From assembly GCA_002887195.1 (NCBI GenBank), contig PJAB01000105.1:1-42045 (forward strand): a DNA stretch of 42,045 nucleotides, read 5' to 3'. Below the pieces are notes generated by a model. The model was given only the letters and a program-made list of their open reading frames with translations, was not told the DNA's origin and did no database searches. This DNA is from Chrysochromulina parva (taxonomy: Eukaryota; Haptophyta; Prymnesiales; Chrysochromulinaceae). Below are positions 11,006 to 20,302 of the stretch, piece after piece (positions within the stretch are counted from its first letter, which is position 1; each line of letters opens with the position of its first letter). A program made the translations under genes and the position numbers.

Positions 11006-11538
11006 CCAGTGTAATCCACAAGGTGCGAGCCATCGAAGCTGGCGGCGAGGCTGGGCTGCGGCGTGCGCCCGCCGAAGCTCACAAGGAGCGTCACGCTGAG
11101 CACGCCCACCTCCACATTTGCCTGGTCGTACACGCTCAGCGGCGTGCAAAAAGGCGCCTCGAAGTGCGCGAGCGCTAGGTGCAAGTAGGCCTGGCCGAGC
11201 GACGGCATGGCAGCGCTGGTGTGGCCGGCGGGCGCAGGCAGCAGGTTGAGGACCAGCACGCGCATATCGTGCAGGTAGCGCGTCATCTGCTCCGGGCTGC
11301 TCGTCACAGCATAGGTTACGCTGCTGCTGCCTCGACGTGCGGCGACATTGGGAGACTCGGCGGGAGGCCAGAGCACGACGCCTTCGCCCGGCTCTCCCCA
11401 CCACTTGACACGAACACAACAGCGCTTCTCCTTTTGTGACGAGGACCACGCGATCTCGTTCACCATCAGCGTGAGCGAGCCGCGCGCATCGCCCACCACG
11501 CCTGGAGGCAACGAGGTCAATGCGCTCGAAGCGCCCAT
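5017..11538 (-). CDS. C2CD3: C2CD3-like centriole elongation / distal appendage protein
   Basis: Five exons: 9315-11538, 9051-9136, 8420-8902, 7203-8321 and 5017-7113. Spliced, they give 2,002 codons without a stop. All junctions are GT-AG and the phases agree. The N-terminus (GSLTLMVNEIAW ... CVRVKWWGEPGEG ... YAVTSSPEQMTRYLHDMRVL) matches the start of animal C2CD3 (VRVRWWGE ... YLTDMAVLVL), a large C2-domain protein of the centriole distal end needed for centriole elongation and cilium assembly. Several C2-like beta-strand segments follow (LEIDRARIVDVSGAPCTLNT; VRLVVSEVILPPSELA). Between them lie many in-frame tandem repeats: RNAEAVG, RISKGRFESESPLELP, DARP, EMGDRA and SPYEA...RRRTERA. Human C2CD3 is of similar size (about 2,350). 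Identity rests mainly on the N-terminus. It implies a flagellated cell. Confidence 0.72.
6178..6215. repeat. 6-bp coding repeat (CGATCT), Asp-Arg run
   Basis: Repeated CGATCT on the + strand encodes a DRDRDRDGDR stretch in exon 5 of the C2CD3-like gene. Confidence 0.7.
6490..6585. repeat. 18-bp coding repeat EMGDRA
   Basis: About five copies of an 18-bp unit with CCCATCTCGGCGCGATCG encode EMGDRA-type hexapeptides in exon 5 of the C2CD3-like gene. The unit contains the CGGCGC core that is dispersed elsewhere in the window. Confidence 0.85.
7067..7202. repeat. 47-bp exon/intron duplication
   Basis: 7067-7113, the first 47 bases of exon 5 on the minus strand, is identical to 7156-7202, the first 47 bases of the preceding intron. 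Between them lies a 42-bp module with GCATGC, GCTCACTACGGCGCC, a C-run and CACAG. Confidence 0.98.
7114..7202 (-). other. Intron 4 of the C2CD3-like gene (89 bp)
   Basis: Donor GTACGC, acceptor CCCCACAG, phase 0. The first 47 bases repeat the start of exon 5. The remainder is the shared 3' module. Confidence 0.9.
7676..7822. repeat. 48-bp coding repeat, three copies
   Basis: Three near-identical 48-bp units encode RISKGRFESESPLELP three times in exon 4 of the C2CD3-like gene. Near identity at silent positions suggests recent expansion. Confidence 0.9.
8322..8419 (-). other. Intron 3 of the C2CD3-like gene (98 bp)
   Basis: Donor GTGCGCGCC, acceptor CTTCCCCCCAG, phase 0. The downstream exon also begins GTGCGC. 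The 3' part carries GCATGCATAC followed by GCTCACCACGGCGCC and a C/T tract. Confidence 0.88.
8592..8720. repeat. 21-bp coding repeat RNAEAVG
   Basis: About six tandem copies of CCTCGGCGTTTCGTCCCACA-type units (21 bp) encode repeated RNAEAVG/RNAEALG heptapeptides in exon 3 of the C2CD3-like gene. Confidence 0.9.
8766..8862. repeat. 24-bp coding repeat GHEKERRL
   Basis: Three to four copies of a 24-bp unit containing GTGCCCGAGACGGCGCTCCT encode GHEKERRL octapeptides in exon 3. Each unit contains the GAGACGGCGCT form of the dispersed core. Confidence 0.85.
8903..9050 (-). other. Intron 2 of the C2CD3-like gene (148 bp)
   Basis: Donor GTGCACGC, acceptor TCCCCACAG, phase 0. Inside, about 8957-8992 is a near copy of the spliced junction itself: the end of exon 2 (CTCGACGATCCAG) joined to the start of exon 3 (GTG.ACTGGCGCC). 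It also holds GATTGCGACTG words and the GCATGC / GCTCACCACGGCGCC module. Confidence 0.88.
9137..9314 (-). other. Intron 1 of the C2CD3-like gene (178 bp)
   Basis: Donor GTAAGCTCAC, acceptor TTCCCCACAG, phase 1. The exon that follows starts GTGAGCTTAC, a diverged version of the donor. The body is three tandem units with CCCAGCATGCAAGCGCTCAC and ACGGCG, the shared 3' module in triplicate. Confidence 0.88.
9148..9300. repeat. Tandem 3' intron module, three copies
   Basis: The unit carries CCGTGGTGAGCGCTTGCATG followed by CTGGGCGA and recurs about every 45-55 bp inside intron 1 of the C2CD3-like gene. Confidence 0.9.
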
Positions 11539-11779
11539 AGCCTGGCTTTCGCGCTCGCGCGCGCGAAAAAGTTCGCGCGAACGTCTGAAGACTCAATACA
11601 AGTCAAGTCAAGTCTCTAGGAAACCTACTGGACGAGGTGCTGTCGAAAGTCGCTCTCATCCGGTCATTACGTGACAGCAACGAAAGGCCCACTTGTCACG
11701 ATAGTGCTTCGAGATCTCACTAAACCGGCGCGGGGAGGCGGGTGCGGTGCCGGGAGCTACATACAGTTTGGGGGGCTGG
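11539..11779. other. Intergenic, C2CD3-like 5' flank
   Basis: Promoter side of the C2CD3-like gene and 3' side of the CCDC124-like gene, both on the minus strand. An AAGTCAAGTC direct repeat lies near 11600. No RNA gene or core promoter motif is recognised. Confidence 0.4.
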
Positions 11780-12382
11780 CTATTCGAGATCGACCGGCGC
11801 CACGGCTGGAGCGGGCGCGGGCGCAGGCGCCCCCCCATCGGGAGGACTGGCCGGCGGCTCCTTAGCTGGTACCTCGTCCTTGTCGTCATCGGGCGCCTCG
11901 ACCGCTGGGGCCGCCGTGCTCGCGTCGCCGTCTGCTGGAGTGCTGCTGCCGGCACCAGCATCATCTGCGGCCGGCGCGGCCGCTTCTGCGCCGTCCGCAG
12001 GGGCTTCGTCCTTGTCCTTGTCCTTCTTCTCCTTCTTCTTCTTCACAGGCCCTGCGGTCGCTGCCGCAAGTGCAGCCTGTGCTGCCGCCATTTTTGCTTG
12101 CACTTCCGCCTTGGTGGGCTTCTTGGGGGCCTCGCCGTCCTTCTTCTTCTTCATGAGGCCCTTATTGCTTCCCTCAGCGCTCTCGGCAGCCTCGATGGCA
12201 GCGCGCTCTGCCCTGCGTGCCGCAGCTTCAGCATCATGCTGGCGGGCCGCTTCGTCCTTGCTGGTATCCTTCGCACCGACTGCCCACTGCGCATCGCGCC
12301 GCTCCTGTTTCTTGGCGAACGCGGCCTCCTCCTTTTCTCGCTGCGCTGCCTTTGCCTGAGCGGTAGCCTCTTCGCGACCCAT
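11780..12382 (-). CDS. CCDC124/Oxs1-like basic coiled-coil protein
   Basis: 200 residues, starting at ATG 12382. The first 75 residues are a charged helix (AKKQERRDAQWAVGAKDTSK followed by AARRAERAAIEAAE). This follows the N-terminal pattern of the CCDC124/Oxs1 family, in which a W.xGAKD.SK motif follows a basic helix. CCDC124 and its yeast counterpart Lso2 bind idle ribosomes. Then come KKKKDGEAPKKPTKAEVQAK, a second lysine cluster, and a long disordered Ala/Pro/Asp tail. The C-terminal HMG-like half of the family is not present, so this is a truncated or divergent member. A short upstream exon may be missing, since the usual N-terminal start is absent. Moderate confidence in the family only. 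Confidence 0.5.
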   Translation of the reverse strand: MGREEATAQAKAAQREKEEAAFAKKQERRDAQWAVGAKDTSKDEAARQHDAEAAARRAERAAIEAAESAEGSNKGLMKKKKDGEAPKKPTKAEVQAKMAAAQAALAAATAGPVKKKKEKKDKDKDEAPADGAEAAAPAADDAGAGSSTPADGDASTAAPAVEAPDDDKDEVPAKEPPASPPDGGAPAPAPAPAVAPVDLE

Positions 12383-13004
12383 AAACGCGATTTTAGCGTG
12401 GTGTGAATCGTGTCGGCTGTGAAAAATTCACGGCGCGAGGTCCGGCCCAAGATTTTGCGTGAGAACCCGCCGCCCTCTCGCACCAACGCCGCGCGCCCCT
12501 TTCGGCGTCGGCCTGGCTCGGTGCGAATGACAATGGCGCATGAAAGCTCCTAGCGCTACCCGCTACGGGCGGCTCCGGCCGGGGCTCTCGTTGCTCGCGT
12601 CCGGGTCCGCGGGCTTCCAACGAAGCGCACCCGATCCGTAAATGCTATCCGGCAACAAGTAAGAAATAAGGAAGATCCAGTATAAAGAATAAACTTGAAA
12701 TAAACTGTATCTTTCTTCCTGAGACCGTGTACAGCGCGCTAACCGCGCACGCCACAGGCCAAGCGGCGCGGCAATCGCGATGGCCAGAGGGCGGAGAGGC
12801 CTTCACCCTTCAGAGGCCGCACATAACACGCGATACATGCGCGCGCCGCCGCCATGCGGTCCTACGTGCATGAGAGCAAGAGACGGAACCGTGGTGCCCT
12901 TGCGTTGATCTCTCGACCAAAGGCCGTGGATTGCACGCCTGTGGCCCGCGGCGCTGCCTCTTCATTTCGACTTCATTTCGACTTCATTTCGACTGCATGC
13001 CTCT
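12383..13004. other. Intergenic with an AT-rich pocket
   Basis: No gene seen. About 12640-12720 is markedly AT-rich against its surroundings (AAGAAATAAGGAAG, AAATAAACTG), which could be an untranslated or terminator region. The 5' flank of the CCDC124-like gene is at the left. A possible splice acceptor (TTTTTCACAG on the minus strand) just upstream of its ATG could end a 5' intron. Confidence 0.4.
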
Positions 13005-13018
13005 TCATTTCGACTTCA
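12960..13018. repeat. 11-bp repeat covering a stop codon
   Basis: TTCATTTCGAC occurs three times in tandem and once more after a short spacer. On the minus strand the first unit supplies the final codons and the TGA stop of the 195-residue gene, and the rest is 3' sequence. Confidence 0.9.
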
Positions 13019-13592
13019 TGCCGCCGCTCACGAAGACCTTCTCGCCGAGCTGCAAGCTCTTCTCGCAGTGCATCATGAACTCGTCGCGCTTCATGTGGTG
13101 CTTCTTGTCCACCTTGGCGCCCCACCCCTGGTCCTGGTAGAAGACGTGAGCCGTCTGCATCGTCGAAGCTTGCTTCACGTCCGTATAGCCCGGGTTCGTC
13201 GAGACCCACAGGCCAGGGCCAATGTCCCTCAGCATACTCTCGATGCTCAGATCGCCGGTGATGCGATGGCTCTTGAAGGTATTTGCCTTCACCCGCTCGG
13301 CTACCTGCCGCCGCATCAGCTCGTACTTGGGCGGATGCCGCACTGGCGGCTCAATGTTGAGCGCCGCAAGCTCCTCATCCAGTCCGACCAGACGCATCTC
13401 CATCATATCGCGCTCGCTCCGCCCCGTGTGCGGCTTGCTCATGGTCGAGCTGAGCTCTGCAATCGCCGCCGCCTCCTCATCCGCCTCGCGCTGCTGCTCC
13501 TCCGGCGTCAGGTACTTGGCCTGCCACTTGAGCTTTGCCATCTTCTCGCGGTGGAGCGTCTCGCCCCACCGCATCGAGTTTTGAACGTCCAT
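13005..13592 (-). CDS. Unrecognised conserved-looking protein, possibly flagellar
   Basis: 195 residues from ATG 13592. The N-terminus is helical and charged (REKMAKLKWQAKYLTPEEQQ). The middle part has RITGDLSIESMLRDIGPGLW followed by STNPGYTD, and the C-terminal part is MKRDEFMMHCEKSLQLGEKV. Composition and motif-like segments argue for a real conserved protein. STNPGYTD-type segments recall small axonemal proteins, but I cannot name the family and the ciliary suggestion is a guess. A minus-strand stretch at 13740-13800 ending at a GTGAGC donor, with a CTGCAG acceptor at about 13615, could be a 5' non-coding exon and intron. Confidence 0.6.
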   Translation of the reverse strand: MDVQNSMRWGETLHREKMAKLKWQAKYLTPEEQQREADEEAAAIAELSSTMSKPHTGRSERDMMEMRLVGLDEELAALNIEPPVRHPPKYELMRRQVAERVKANTFKSHRITGDLSIESMLRDIGPGLWVSTNPGYTDVKQASTMQTAHVFYQDQGWGAKVDKKHHMKRDEFMMHCEKSLQLGEKVFVSGGMKSK

Positions 13593-13823
13593 GGCTGGGG
13601 CGGGCGACGGCTACCTGCAGAGGGATGTGCATACACAGGGTGAGCGATCCGCCGGTTGTGGGGCAGCAAACGGCGAACGCGCCGCATATGGAGCCCTGCA
13701 TTGCTCACCAGGTCGCGGACGAGCTTGTTCTGCTTGGGCCTGGGGAACCGTCGTTTCCACCACGACGGCGCTTTTGCATGAGGCATGTGCACACAGTGTT
13801 TGAAGGCGGAACACCGACCTAAT

Positions 13824-13842
13824 TACCCCCCCCCCCCCAATT
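13824..13842. repeat. Poly-C run
   Basis: An uninterrupted C-run lies just past the PNGase stop codon. Confidence 0.85.
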
Positions 13843-16226
13843 TCACTCCGACCGGGGTCCCAATTCGCCCCGCGCGGCTCGCCACTTGAGCGAGCCCGTC
13901 TGTCGGCCCCGCGCCTCAGCCTCGCGGTCGCCGAGCAGCATGCCGGCGCTTGCCGCGCGGGCGGCCGCCTTGGCCGCCGCCGTGGCGTCCCGTGCCTCGA
14001 CGGACAGCTGCAGCTCAGCCAATTGCTCCGCCTCGGCGGCTGCGCGCTGCGCTAGGGTAGCCTTGGCCTCCGCGGGCAACCCTGCCTGTCGAGTGGCGTT
14101 GATCGTGGCCAGAGTGAGGGAGAGCCAACCCTCAGGCACCCATGTGCGGCGCTCTCGCATCGCCGACCAGTCGGCCGCATAGCGCGGCGCCACATCCACC
14201 ACGTCGTGCAGTCCAAACGAAAACACGTACCTGGAGGGAAGAGGGGGGGCGCCGTGGCGAGCACCGGCATGCTCAGGCAGCTTGAAGCCACTCAGCCCAC
14301 TCGAGGAGACGTGCGAGAGTTTCTTGACGAAACTCGGGAGATTGAATGGCACTCAGCGGCAGTTGACGAAGCTCGGGAGATCAAATGGCACTCAGCGGCA
14401 ATCGGTGGCAATCAGACGCACGAGAGCTTCTTGCCCCAGCCCCTCTCATACATCAGAGGTGCATCGAGCACATTCTCGCACGGGTCGGCATGCACCCAGC
14501 CCGCGCGGCTCGGCAGGTACACCTCCGTCCACACGTGGTCGGTTACATCGAGCACCCATCGTGCGTCGAAGCCCACCGCGCGGCAGCAAAGTGTGAAGCA
14601 GTTGGCAAACTCGCCGCACCGACCGCGGCGCGTGCGCAGGAGCACCGACGGCACATTGTAGCGCGGGAATCGGGTGACGTGGCCTGTGGGTCCACGGTAC
14701 AGCTCGACACGGCCTGCGCCTCCCGCGCGCTCCTCAAATGTCGGTTGTCCCATACCACAATGCTCCGTCGGTCCGCCAGTCGCCTCGCATGCCGGCTGAT
14801 TGCACCATGAGAAGAATTCAAATTTGAACCAGGCGAGGAGCGCGCGAAGCTCCCACTCGTCGGGAGGACTCTGGTGTGAACGTTCACAGCTCGGGCTAGA
14901 GAGCGGCGGCGCAGCCGTGGACGCGCTGGACGACGTGGCAGGCGCGCAAGCAGCAGGAAGGCCAGCCGGTGCCGCCGGTGCCGCCGGTGTCGCCGGTGTC
15001 GCCGGTGCCGCTGGTGCAGCCGGTGCCGCTGTTGCCTCTGGTGCCGCTGGTGCCGCCGGTACCGCTGGTGCCGCTGGTGCCGCTGGTGCCGCTGGTGCCG
15101 CTGGTGCCGCCGATACCGCTGGTGCCGCTGGTGCCGCTGGTGCGGGCGGCGGGCCGTCCGTCGGTGCGCTGAGGCCCTCTGGTGGCTCGAGGTGTGAACG
15201 TTCACAGGGGCGCTCAGGTGGCTCGAGGGCGAGCATCAGATCCGCTTTGCGCGCCACCGGCACTGGCTGCGCCCGTCCCACCCGCTCGTCCAGGACCGCC
15301 CACTTGCCAGTGAGGACTAGCCGTCCTTCCAGTCGCCAGCACACTGGATCGCGCTCTGGGGCGTCGTTGCCGGTGGTGAGGGCGTAGCGGGCGACACACG
15401 CGCCGCCTTGGGCGCCGAGCGCCGCCTCGAGCGCGTGCCGCCCGTGGCTGAGCCACTTGGTATCGACAGAGCCGTCGATAGCCTTGGTTGGTTCTTCCCC
15501 TTCAGGGCTGCGGCCCGCCTCACACTCGGCTTCGACCAGAAGGAGCTCCGCCCCGGACGTATCGAAGAGGCGGAGGCGCGCGAGCTGGAGCAGCGGGCAC
15601 GTGAACTCCCGCGTCTCGATCGGCACGAAGCGCACGCGGTCAATGGCCGCGCCTGCCGCCGCGGCCGGTAGTGTGCGGCCCTCTGCACACTTCTGGCCGC
15701 GCTCGTGCTCTGCGGCCTCGATGCGCGCGCAATGTTCGGCCTCGAGCTCACGCGCTCTCGGCAGGATCTTGGACTGCCATGGGATGACCTCGCGCGCCGC
15801 CGCGAGCTGATCCGGGTCGTGGTGCAGCCTCGCCGTCTCGAAGCCAGACGAGATGCGCGCAGCCATCTCCTCAAGGCCCCGCCCGCCCATCATGGACGGG
15901 TGCGTTGGTGCAGGAGGCACGGGCAAAGGTGTGGGCGTGGGCGTGGGCGGCGCGCGCTTTTGCAGAAACGCCCACGTGCCGGGCGTGACGGAAAGAAGCG
16001 ACGATTCATCCGACAGCACGCCAGTCACAAGGCCGGTCACATGCTGCTCCTCAGGGTGCAGTCCGCTCGCAGACCAGAGCTGGCAGCGGAAGAGCGCGGC
16101 CGATTGATCGGGGTAGCAGTCCAGCGTGTACTTCTCGGAGCCGTACACGATGGTCACAGCGACGACTCGCGCGGGGGCCTGGTCGGCGGCGGTCGCTTGC
16201 AGAGTTGCGGCGGCAGCGTCGGCCAT
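13843..16226 (-). CDS. NGLY1: Peptide:N-glycanase (transglutaminase-like core)
   Basis: Two exons, 14422-16226 and 13843-14230, give 730 residues. Cytosolic PNGase removes N-glycans from misfolded glycoproteins during ER-associated degradation. The order is: an N-terminal ubiquitin-like fold (about 20-95); an F5/8C-like beta-sandwich insert ([19 protein letters not shown] ... [12 protein letters not shown]); an Ala/Pro repeat; then the catalytic core with [10 protein letters not shown] (Cys), [11 protein letters not shown] (His) and WVHADPCEN (Asp). The spliced junction reads GWGKKLS-YVFSFG, as in NGLY1, and the C-terminus [12 protein letters not shown] also matches. The zinc-site cysteines are largely lost: the second CxxC is GPTG and the first pair keeps only one cysteine in register. 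Transcribed divergently from GCSH. Confidence 0.93.
14231..14421 (-). other. PNGase intron (191 bp)
   Basis: Donor GTGCGTCTGA, acceptor CTTCCCTCCAG, phase 2. It contains a near copy of the exon-1 end (AAGAAACTCTCGCACGTCTC against AAGAAGCTCTC plus donor). It also has a tandem pair with GCCGCTGAGTGCCATT.GATC, GATTGCC words, and the 3' module GCATGCCGGTGCTCGCCACG with GCGCC and a C/T tract. Confidence 0.93.
14970..15150. repeat. Coding repeat encoding Ala-Pro-Ala tripeptides
   Basis: GGTGCCGCTGGTGCCGCCGG-type 9-bp units, about 20 copies, encode an APAAPAAPA linker in the PNGase. Both the C-terminal core and the insert lie outside it. Confidence 0.9.
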
Positions 16227-16376
16227 TAATGAACTTCAACGTCGTTTCACACCCCCAACCGAGACGCGTCGCGATAGCAGCAGAGAGGGAGTTTCATGAC
16301 CTAGAAATAAGCGCGGCCCCAAACACAAGCTTCCGAGCCCGACGAAGCTCGCGCAGTCGGCAGGCACTCCAGAACG
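16227..16376. promoter_or_regulatory. Divergent promoter region, PNGase / GCSH
   Basis: The two start codons face away from each other 150 bp apart, so this stretch must hold both promoters and 5' leaders. No core motif is obvious. Confidence 0.6.
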
Positions 16377-17092
16377 ATGCTTCGAGCCCTGCCCCGAGTC
16401 GCGCGCATCGCTGTCCAGCGGCCGGTGCTCCAGTCGCGCCGCGCGCTGGTGACCAAGTTCAGCAAGGTGCGGCGCAAACCACTCGCGGCATCAGCGAGCA
16501 AATTGCCTGCCGCCGCTGCAAGGGCCGCGCTCGCCGAGTCATGGCCCCTTGCGATGCCTCCAGTCAGGCGAGTGTGAATGACCGACGCGCGCCACCTGCG
16601 GCCTGGCAACGTGCGCAGGACCACGAGTGGATCAAAGTCGAGGGCAAGATCGGCATCATCGGCATTACCAACCACGCGCAGGAGCAGCTGGGAGACGTCG
16701 TCTTCGTCGACCTGCCGGAGGTCGGCAGCAAGGTGGAGAAGAACGAGACGATGGGCGCGGTGGAGTCGGTCAAGGCGGCGAGTGACATCTACTCGCCCGT
16801 GAGCGGCAAGATTATTGAGGTCAACAAGGCGCTCAACGATGAGCCCGCTCTCGTCAACTCGTCGGCCGAGGCGGATGGTGCGCGGCCTCTGCTGCCTCTG
16901 CCGCTCCCGCCGCCGCCGTGGCCGCTGCCACGTGGCACGCCGCGCCGCCAAGCTTGCTGCTGAGCTCACAGTCGGCGGCCATGCGCTCCTAATGCCGCTG
17001 CAGGTTGGATGGCAAAGATCGAGCTGTCCGACAACAGCGAACTCGACAGCCTGATGGACGCCGCTGCATACGCGAAGTTCTGCGCGGCCTAG
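16377..17092 (+). CDS. GCSH: Glycine cleavage system H protein, mitochondrial
   Basis: Three exons, 16377-16466, 16619-16877 and 17004-17092, encode 145 residues. The H protein carries the lipoyl arm that shuttles the aminomethyl group among the P, T and L proteins of the mitochondrial glycine decarboxylase. Exon 1 is an Arg-rich, acid-free presequence ([16 protein letters not shown]). The mature part begins [12 protein letters not shown], continues [18 protein letters not shown], and has the lipoylation site in [11 protein letters not shown]. It ends [15 protein letters not shown]. Splice phases restore the standard sequence ([13 protein letters not shown]). Nothing is missing. It is divergent from the PNGase gene. 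Confidence 0.96.
16467..16618 (+). other. GCSH intron 1 (152 bp)
   Basis: Donor GTGCGGCGC, acceptor CGTGCGCAG, phase 0. Unlike most introns here, the next exon does not begin with GT and no shared 3' module is seen. Confidence 0.92.
16878..17003 (+). other. GCSH intron 2 (126 bp)
   Basis: Donor GTGCGCGG, acceptor GCCGCTGCAG, phase 1. The downstream exon begins GTTGG. No exon copy or 3' module. Confidence 0.92.
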
Positions 17093-17595
17093 AGATGAGC
17101 GCTCGTGACGGAGCTTAGAACAAGTGCCAGCCGGAGCACGCACCCGGCGGCTGCGTGAGGCGCGTTGCGTCCGTGAAGCGCCGAGGTGAGAGCCGAGGCG
17201 CACTGTCGTCGTCGTCGCGGCGCGCACGGAGCGATGGAGTGGAGAGCCGGGGACGTCGCAGCCACAGGAGCCCCGCCTTCATCGATCACTGCCCGGATCA
17301 TTCTTGCGGCTTCTTATTTTTTGCTTGCAACCAGAGCTTGCGCTGGCTGGCGGCGCTGGCATGAGGTATTTGTTCATAGGTCATAAAGGTCAGGGTCTCA
17401 ACACGCAAATTTTGCGAAAAGGTCAGCTCTGAGAACGGGCTCCCGCAAGCGCATCCAAGCGCGCACCGATTCGGTCCAACCTTTTCCTTGCCCTCTTACG
17501 TTTCAATACTTCAATCGGGATTGAAGACACGTGTCCTCGAGGAGGAGCTAACTGAGGAGCTCCTTTCTCTCTCAGAGCCCTGGCTTCTAAAGCCC
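17093..17595. other. Intergenic, GCSH 3' / chromatin gene 5'
   Basis: No gene seen. The frame of the chromatin protein is open back to about 17488 but has no ATG before 17596. This region should hold its promoter and leader. Confidence 0.5.
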
Positions 17596-20271
17596 ATGGA
17601 GCCGGGTGCTAGCAAAGACCCATCCATGGCCGCGCCGTCGATTGGCGGCCGCATCCGGGTGCATTGGCCATCGCATGATGTGTGGTACGAAGGCACCGTT
17701 CAGGACATGCGCGCCGAAATCGAAGCCACGGGCCACGTGTCCTTCGCCGTGCGCGTGCACTACGACGACGGCGAATTCCTGTGGCATAGCCTGCACGAGA
17801 CGAAGCACGAGCTGCTGCCGCCGAGCACCTTGACGCCACCTGCGCTGCCAGTTTCCACCGGACCCGTGCTAGGCGGTCAGCCATCTCTGCCGGCTGTCTC
17901 GACCGTCCTCGGGCCGGCTCCTGGGCCAGCGCGGCCGCCAAGCGCTGGCCTTCCGGCCTCGGCTGCTGTGTCCACCGTGCTCCCGCCGATCGTGCTGTGT
18001 GGCCCTGTCTCAGCCGACTCGAGCCCGGGGCTCTCGCGAACGAACTCGGGGCACCATGTCAACGTGCAGCCTTCACACCCGCTTGGGGTGGTGCCGCCGT
18101 CGTCGTCGTCGGCAGCATTGCCGTCAATCTCGCTGCCCGCTGGCGTGCAGGCCATGGTCATGACGAGCTCAGGCATGGCCGTCGCGAGCCCGTCCCAGTG
18201 GCCGCCCGCCGCGCAGGCGGCGCTGCAGCTGCATCTGCCACCCCACGGGATCCCGTCGCGCATCGTTGCTGTTGCGTCTGCCGCCCCGGCGGCAGCGGCG
18301 GCGGTCGCAGCGGCAGCGGCAGCGGCAGCGGCAGCGGCAGCTGCAGCAGCAGCCGGTGCCGCCTCTCCGGCCTCGCCCAAGAAGAGCCGCAAGCGCCCGG
18401 CGCCCGCGTCCGCCACCTCCTCGCCGCTCCCCTCCTCGCCTGTGTCGTCAAGCGCCGCTGCCGGAGCGCATGCATGTGCGATGGCGGGCTCGAGCGCCGC
18501 GGCGGGCGGCCGAGCGCCCGTGCTGCCCACCACAGCGCCCGTGCTGCCGGGGGGCGGGGGGCGCGCGACGCTGCCTGGCGCCGTGGCGGGCGCGCCCGTC
18601 ACGCCCGATGCGAGCGTGCTGCAGGTGCCCGCCACGGCGGCTGGAGTCGCCCCTTCCATCGCCCCTTCCATCGCCCGTCCCACCGCCTCTCTCACCGCCC
18701 CGCCGATGTCAGTGCTGCTCTCGCCGACGGCAGCGGCCGCCCACGCGGCCGCCGCCGCTGCTTGCCAGGCGGCAGCCGCGGCGCATGCAACGACCATACA
18801 CTCGGGACCCAGCGCCGTCCTGAGCGCGGCCTCGGCGAGCGCCGTCGCGGTCGCCGACGCGGCTGCTGCAGCGTTTGCGATGGACGGCGTGCCCCCTCCG
18901 ACCGGTGAGCGTTCACACCTGCCGGCCGCGTCTTCACAGCCGTCTTCACAGCCGCCGGTGGCCGAGCAGGGCCTGCCTACCGGCATGCTGCGCCTGCACG
19001 AGCGGGTGGAGGTGCAGCTGAGCGCCGTTGAGCCCCTCGGCCAGCGGCGCGACGGGTGGGTCGAGGCGATCGTGCTTGCGCCGCCCACGACGGCGCCGGA
19101 CGGTGCGATTCGCGTGCGAGTGGGCAGCTGCGACGCCGTCGTGCCGCTGGGCACCGTGCGCGCGCCGCCGCCCGCTCAGCACAGCGCGAGCCCCGAACGC
19201 TCACCACAGCGCCTGATGATCGGCGACTTGATCGAGGTGGTCGAGGGGGGCGTGTGGCGTGCGGCGCGACTGGTCGGCTACGAGACTCCAACGGCCGGGA
19301 GCGGCGTGGGCGCCGTCGTGGGCGCCAGTGCTGCCGAGGGGGCCGCCGGCGCCGTCGTGGGCGCGCGGCTACGAGTCATGTTCTTTGACGACAGCAGCCT
19401 CGGCGCCGTCGCGAGCGCGTCCGCGCCCGATGCGCGCCCAGCGAGCATGACCGCGGTCGTCGAGCCGCGCGCGGTGCGGCCGTACAGCCTGTGCGCCCCG
19501 CTGGGCTTTGGCGGCACGGCGCCCGGCACGGCGCCCGGCACGGCGCCCCGTACCGGCTCGTGCAATAGCGCCGTAGTGGGCATCCCTAACGGCCGCTCGC
19601 CTTCGGTCCTCTCCGTCTCGGGCCCGTCGCCCCTGCAGTCGCCACGCGGCGGGCTGCCGTCCCCTTCCATATTAGGCAACGGCGGGCGCTTTTCGGACGC
19701 GTCGCCGTGGGCGACGCTGCAGCGACAGATGGCGGGGCTGCCCTCGACGGCCGGCGCCGCGCCCGCCGCCGCCGCGTTCGCGGCCGCCACCGCCGCCGCC
19801 GCAGCGGCCTTCGCGACTGCAAGTACAGGCGCCGGCGCGAGCGGCGGCATGAGCGGCGGCATGAGCGGCGGCACGAGTGGTGGCATGAGTGGAGGCACGC
19901 CGACGTCGCCGCTGCTGGGGGAAGGGGTGGCGCCGTCGTGGGCGCCGTCGGCCAGCGCCCCCATCGAGCCCCCGAAGAAGAAGCGCGGCAGGCCGAGTGG
20001 AAGCGCTAGTGGTGGCGCGGTGCGCAGCCGCCCGCCGCCGCCCACGACGACGCCATCGCCACCAATCGCTCTCGCTCCCCTCGGCGATGCCGCCGCGCTC
20101 GCCGCCGCCGCTGCCGCCGCGACGGCTGCCGCCGTCGCGGGCGCCTTGAGTCCCGGTGGCGTGTACCCCATTGGCGGCGGCAGCGCGAGCGGCGGACGGG
20201 TGACTCCTCTTTGCTTCTGCTCGACACCCAACGTCGGCAGCAGCGCGCTCACTGTCGGCGGCAGCGGCGGC

Positions 20272-20302
<31 letters not shown>

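Noticed and set aside
17877..19154. Long minus-strand open frame of 425 codons opposite the chromatin gene
   Set aside because: It is antisense to a supported exon, in GC-rich DNA where stop codons are rare. Its composition is Ala/Arg low complexity with no domain.
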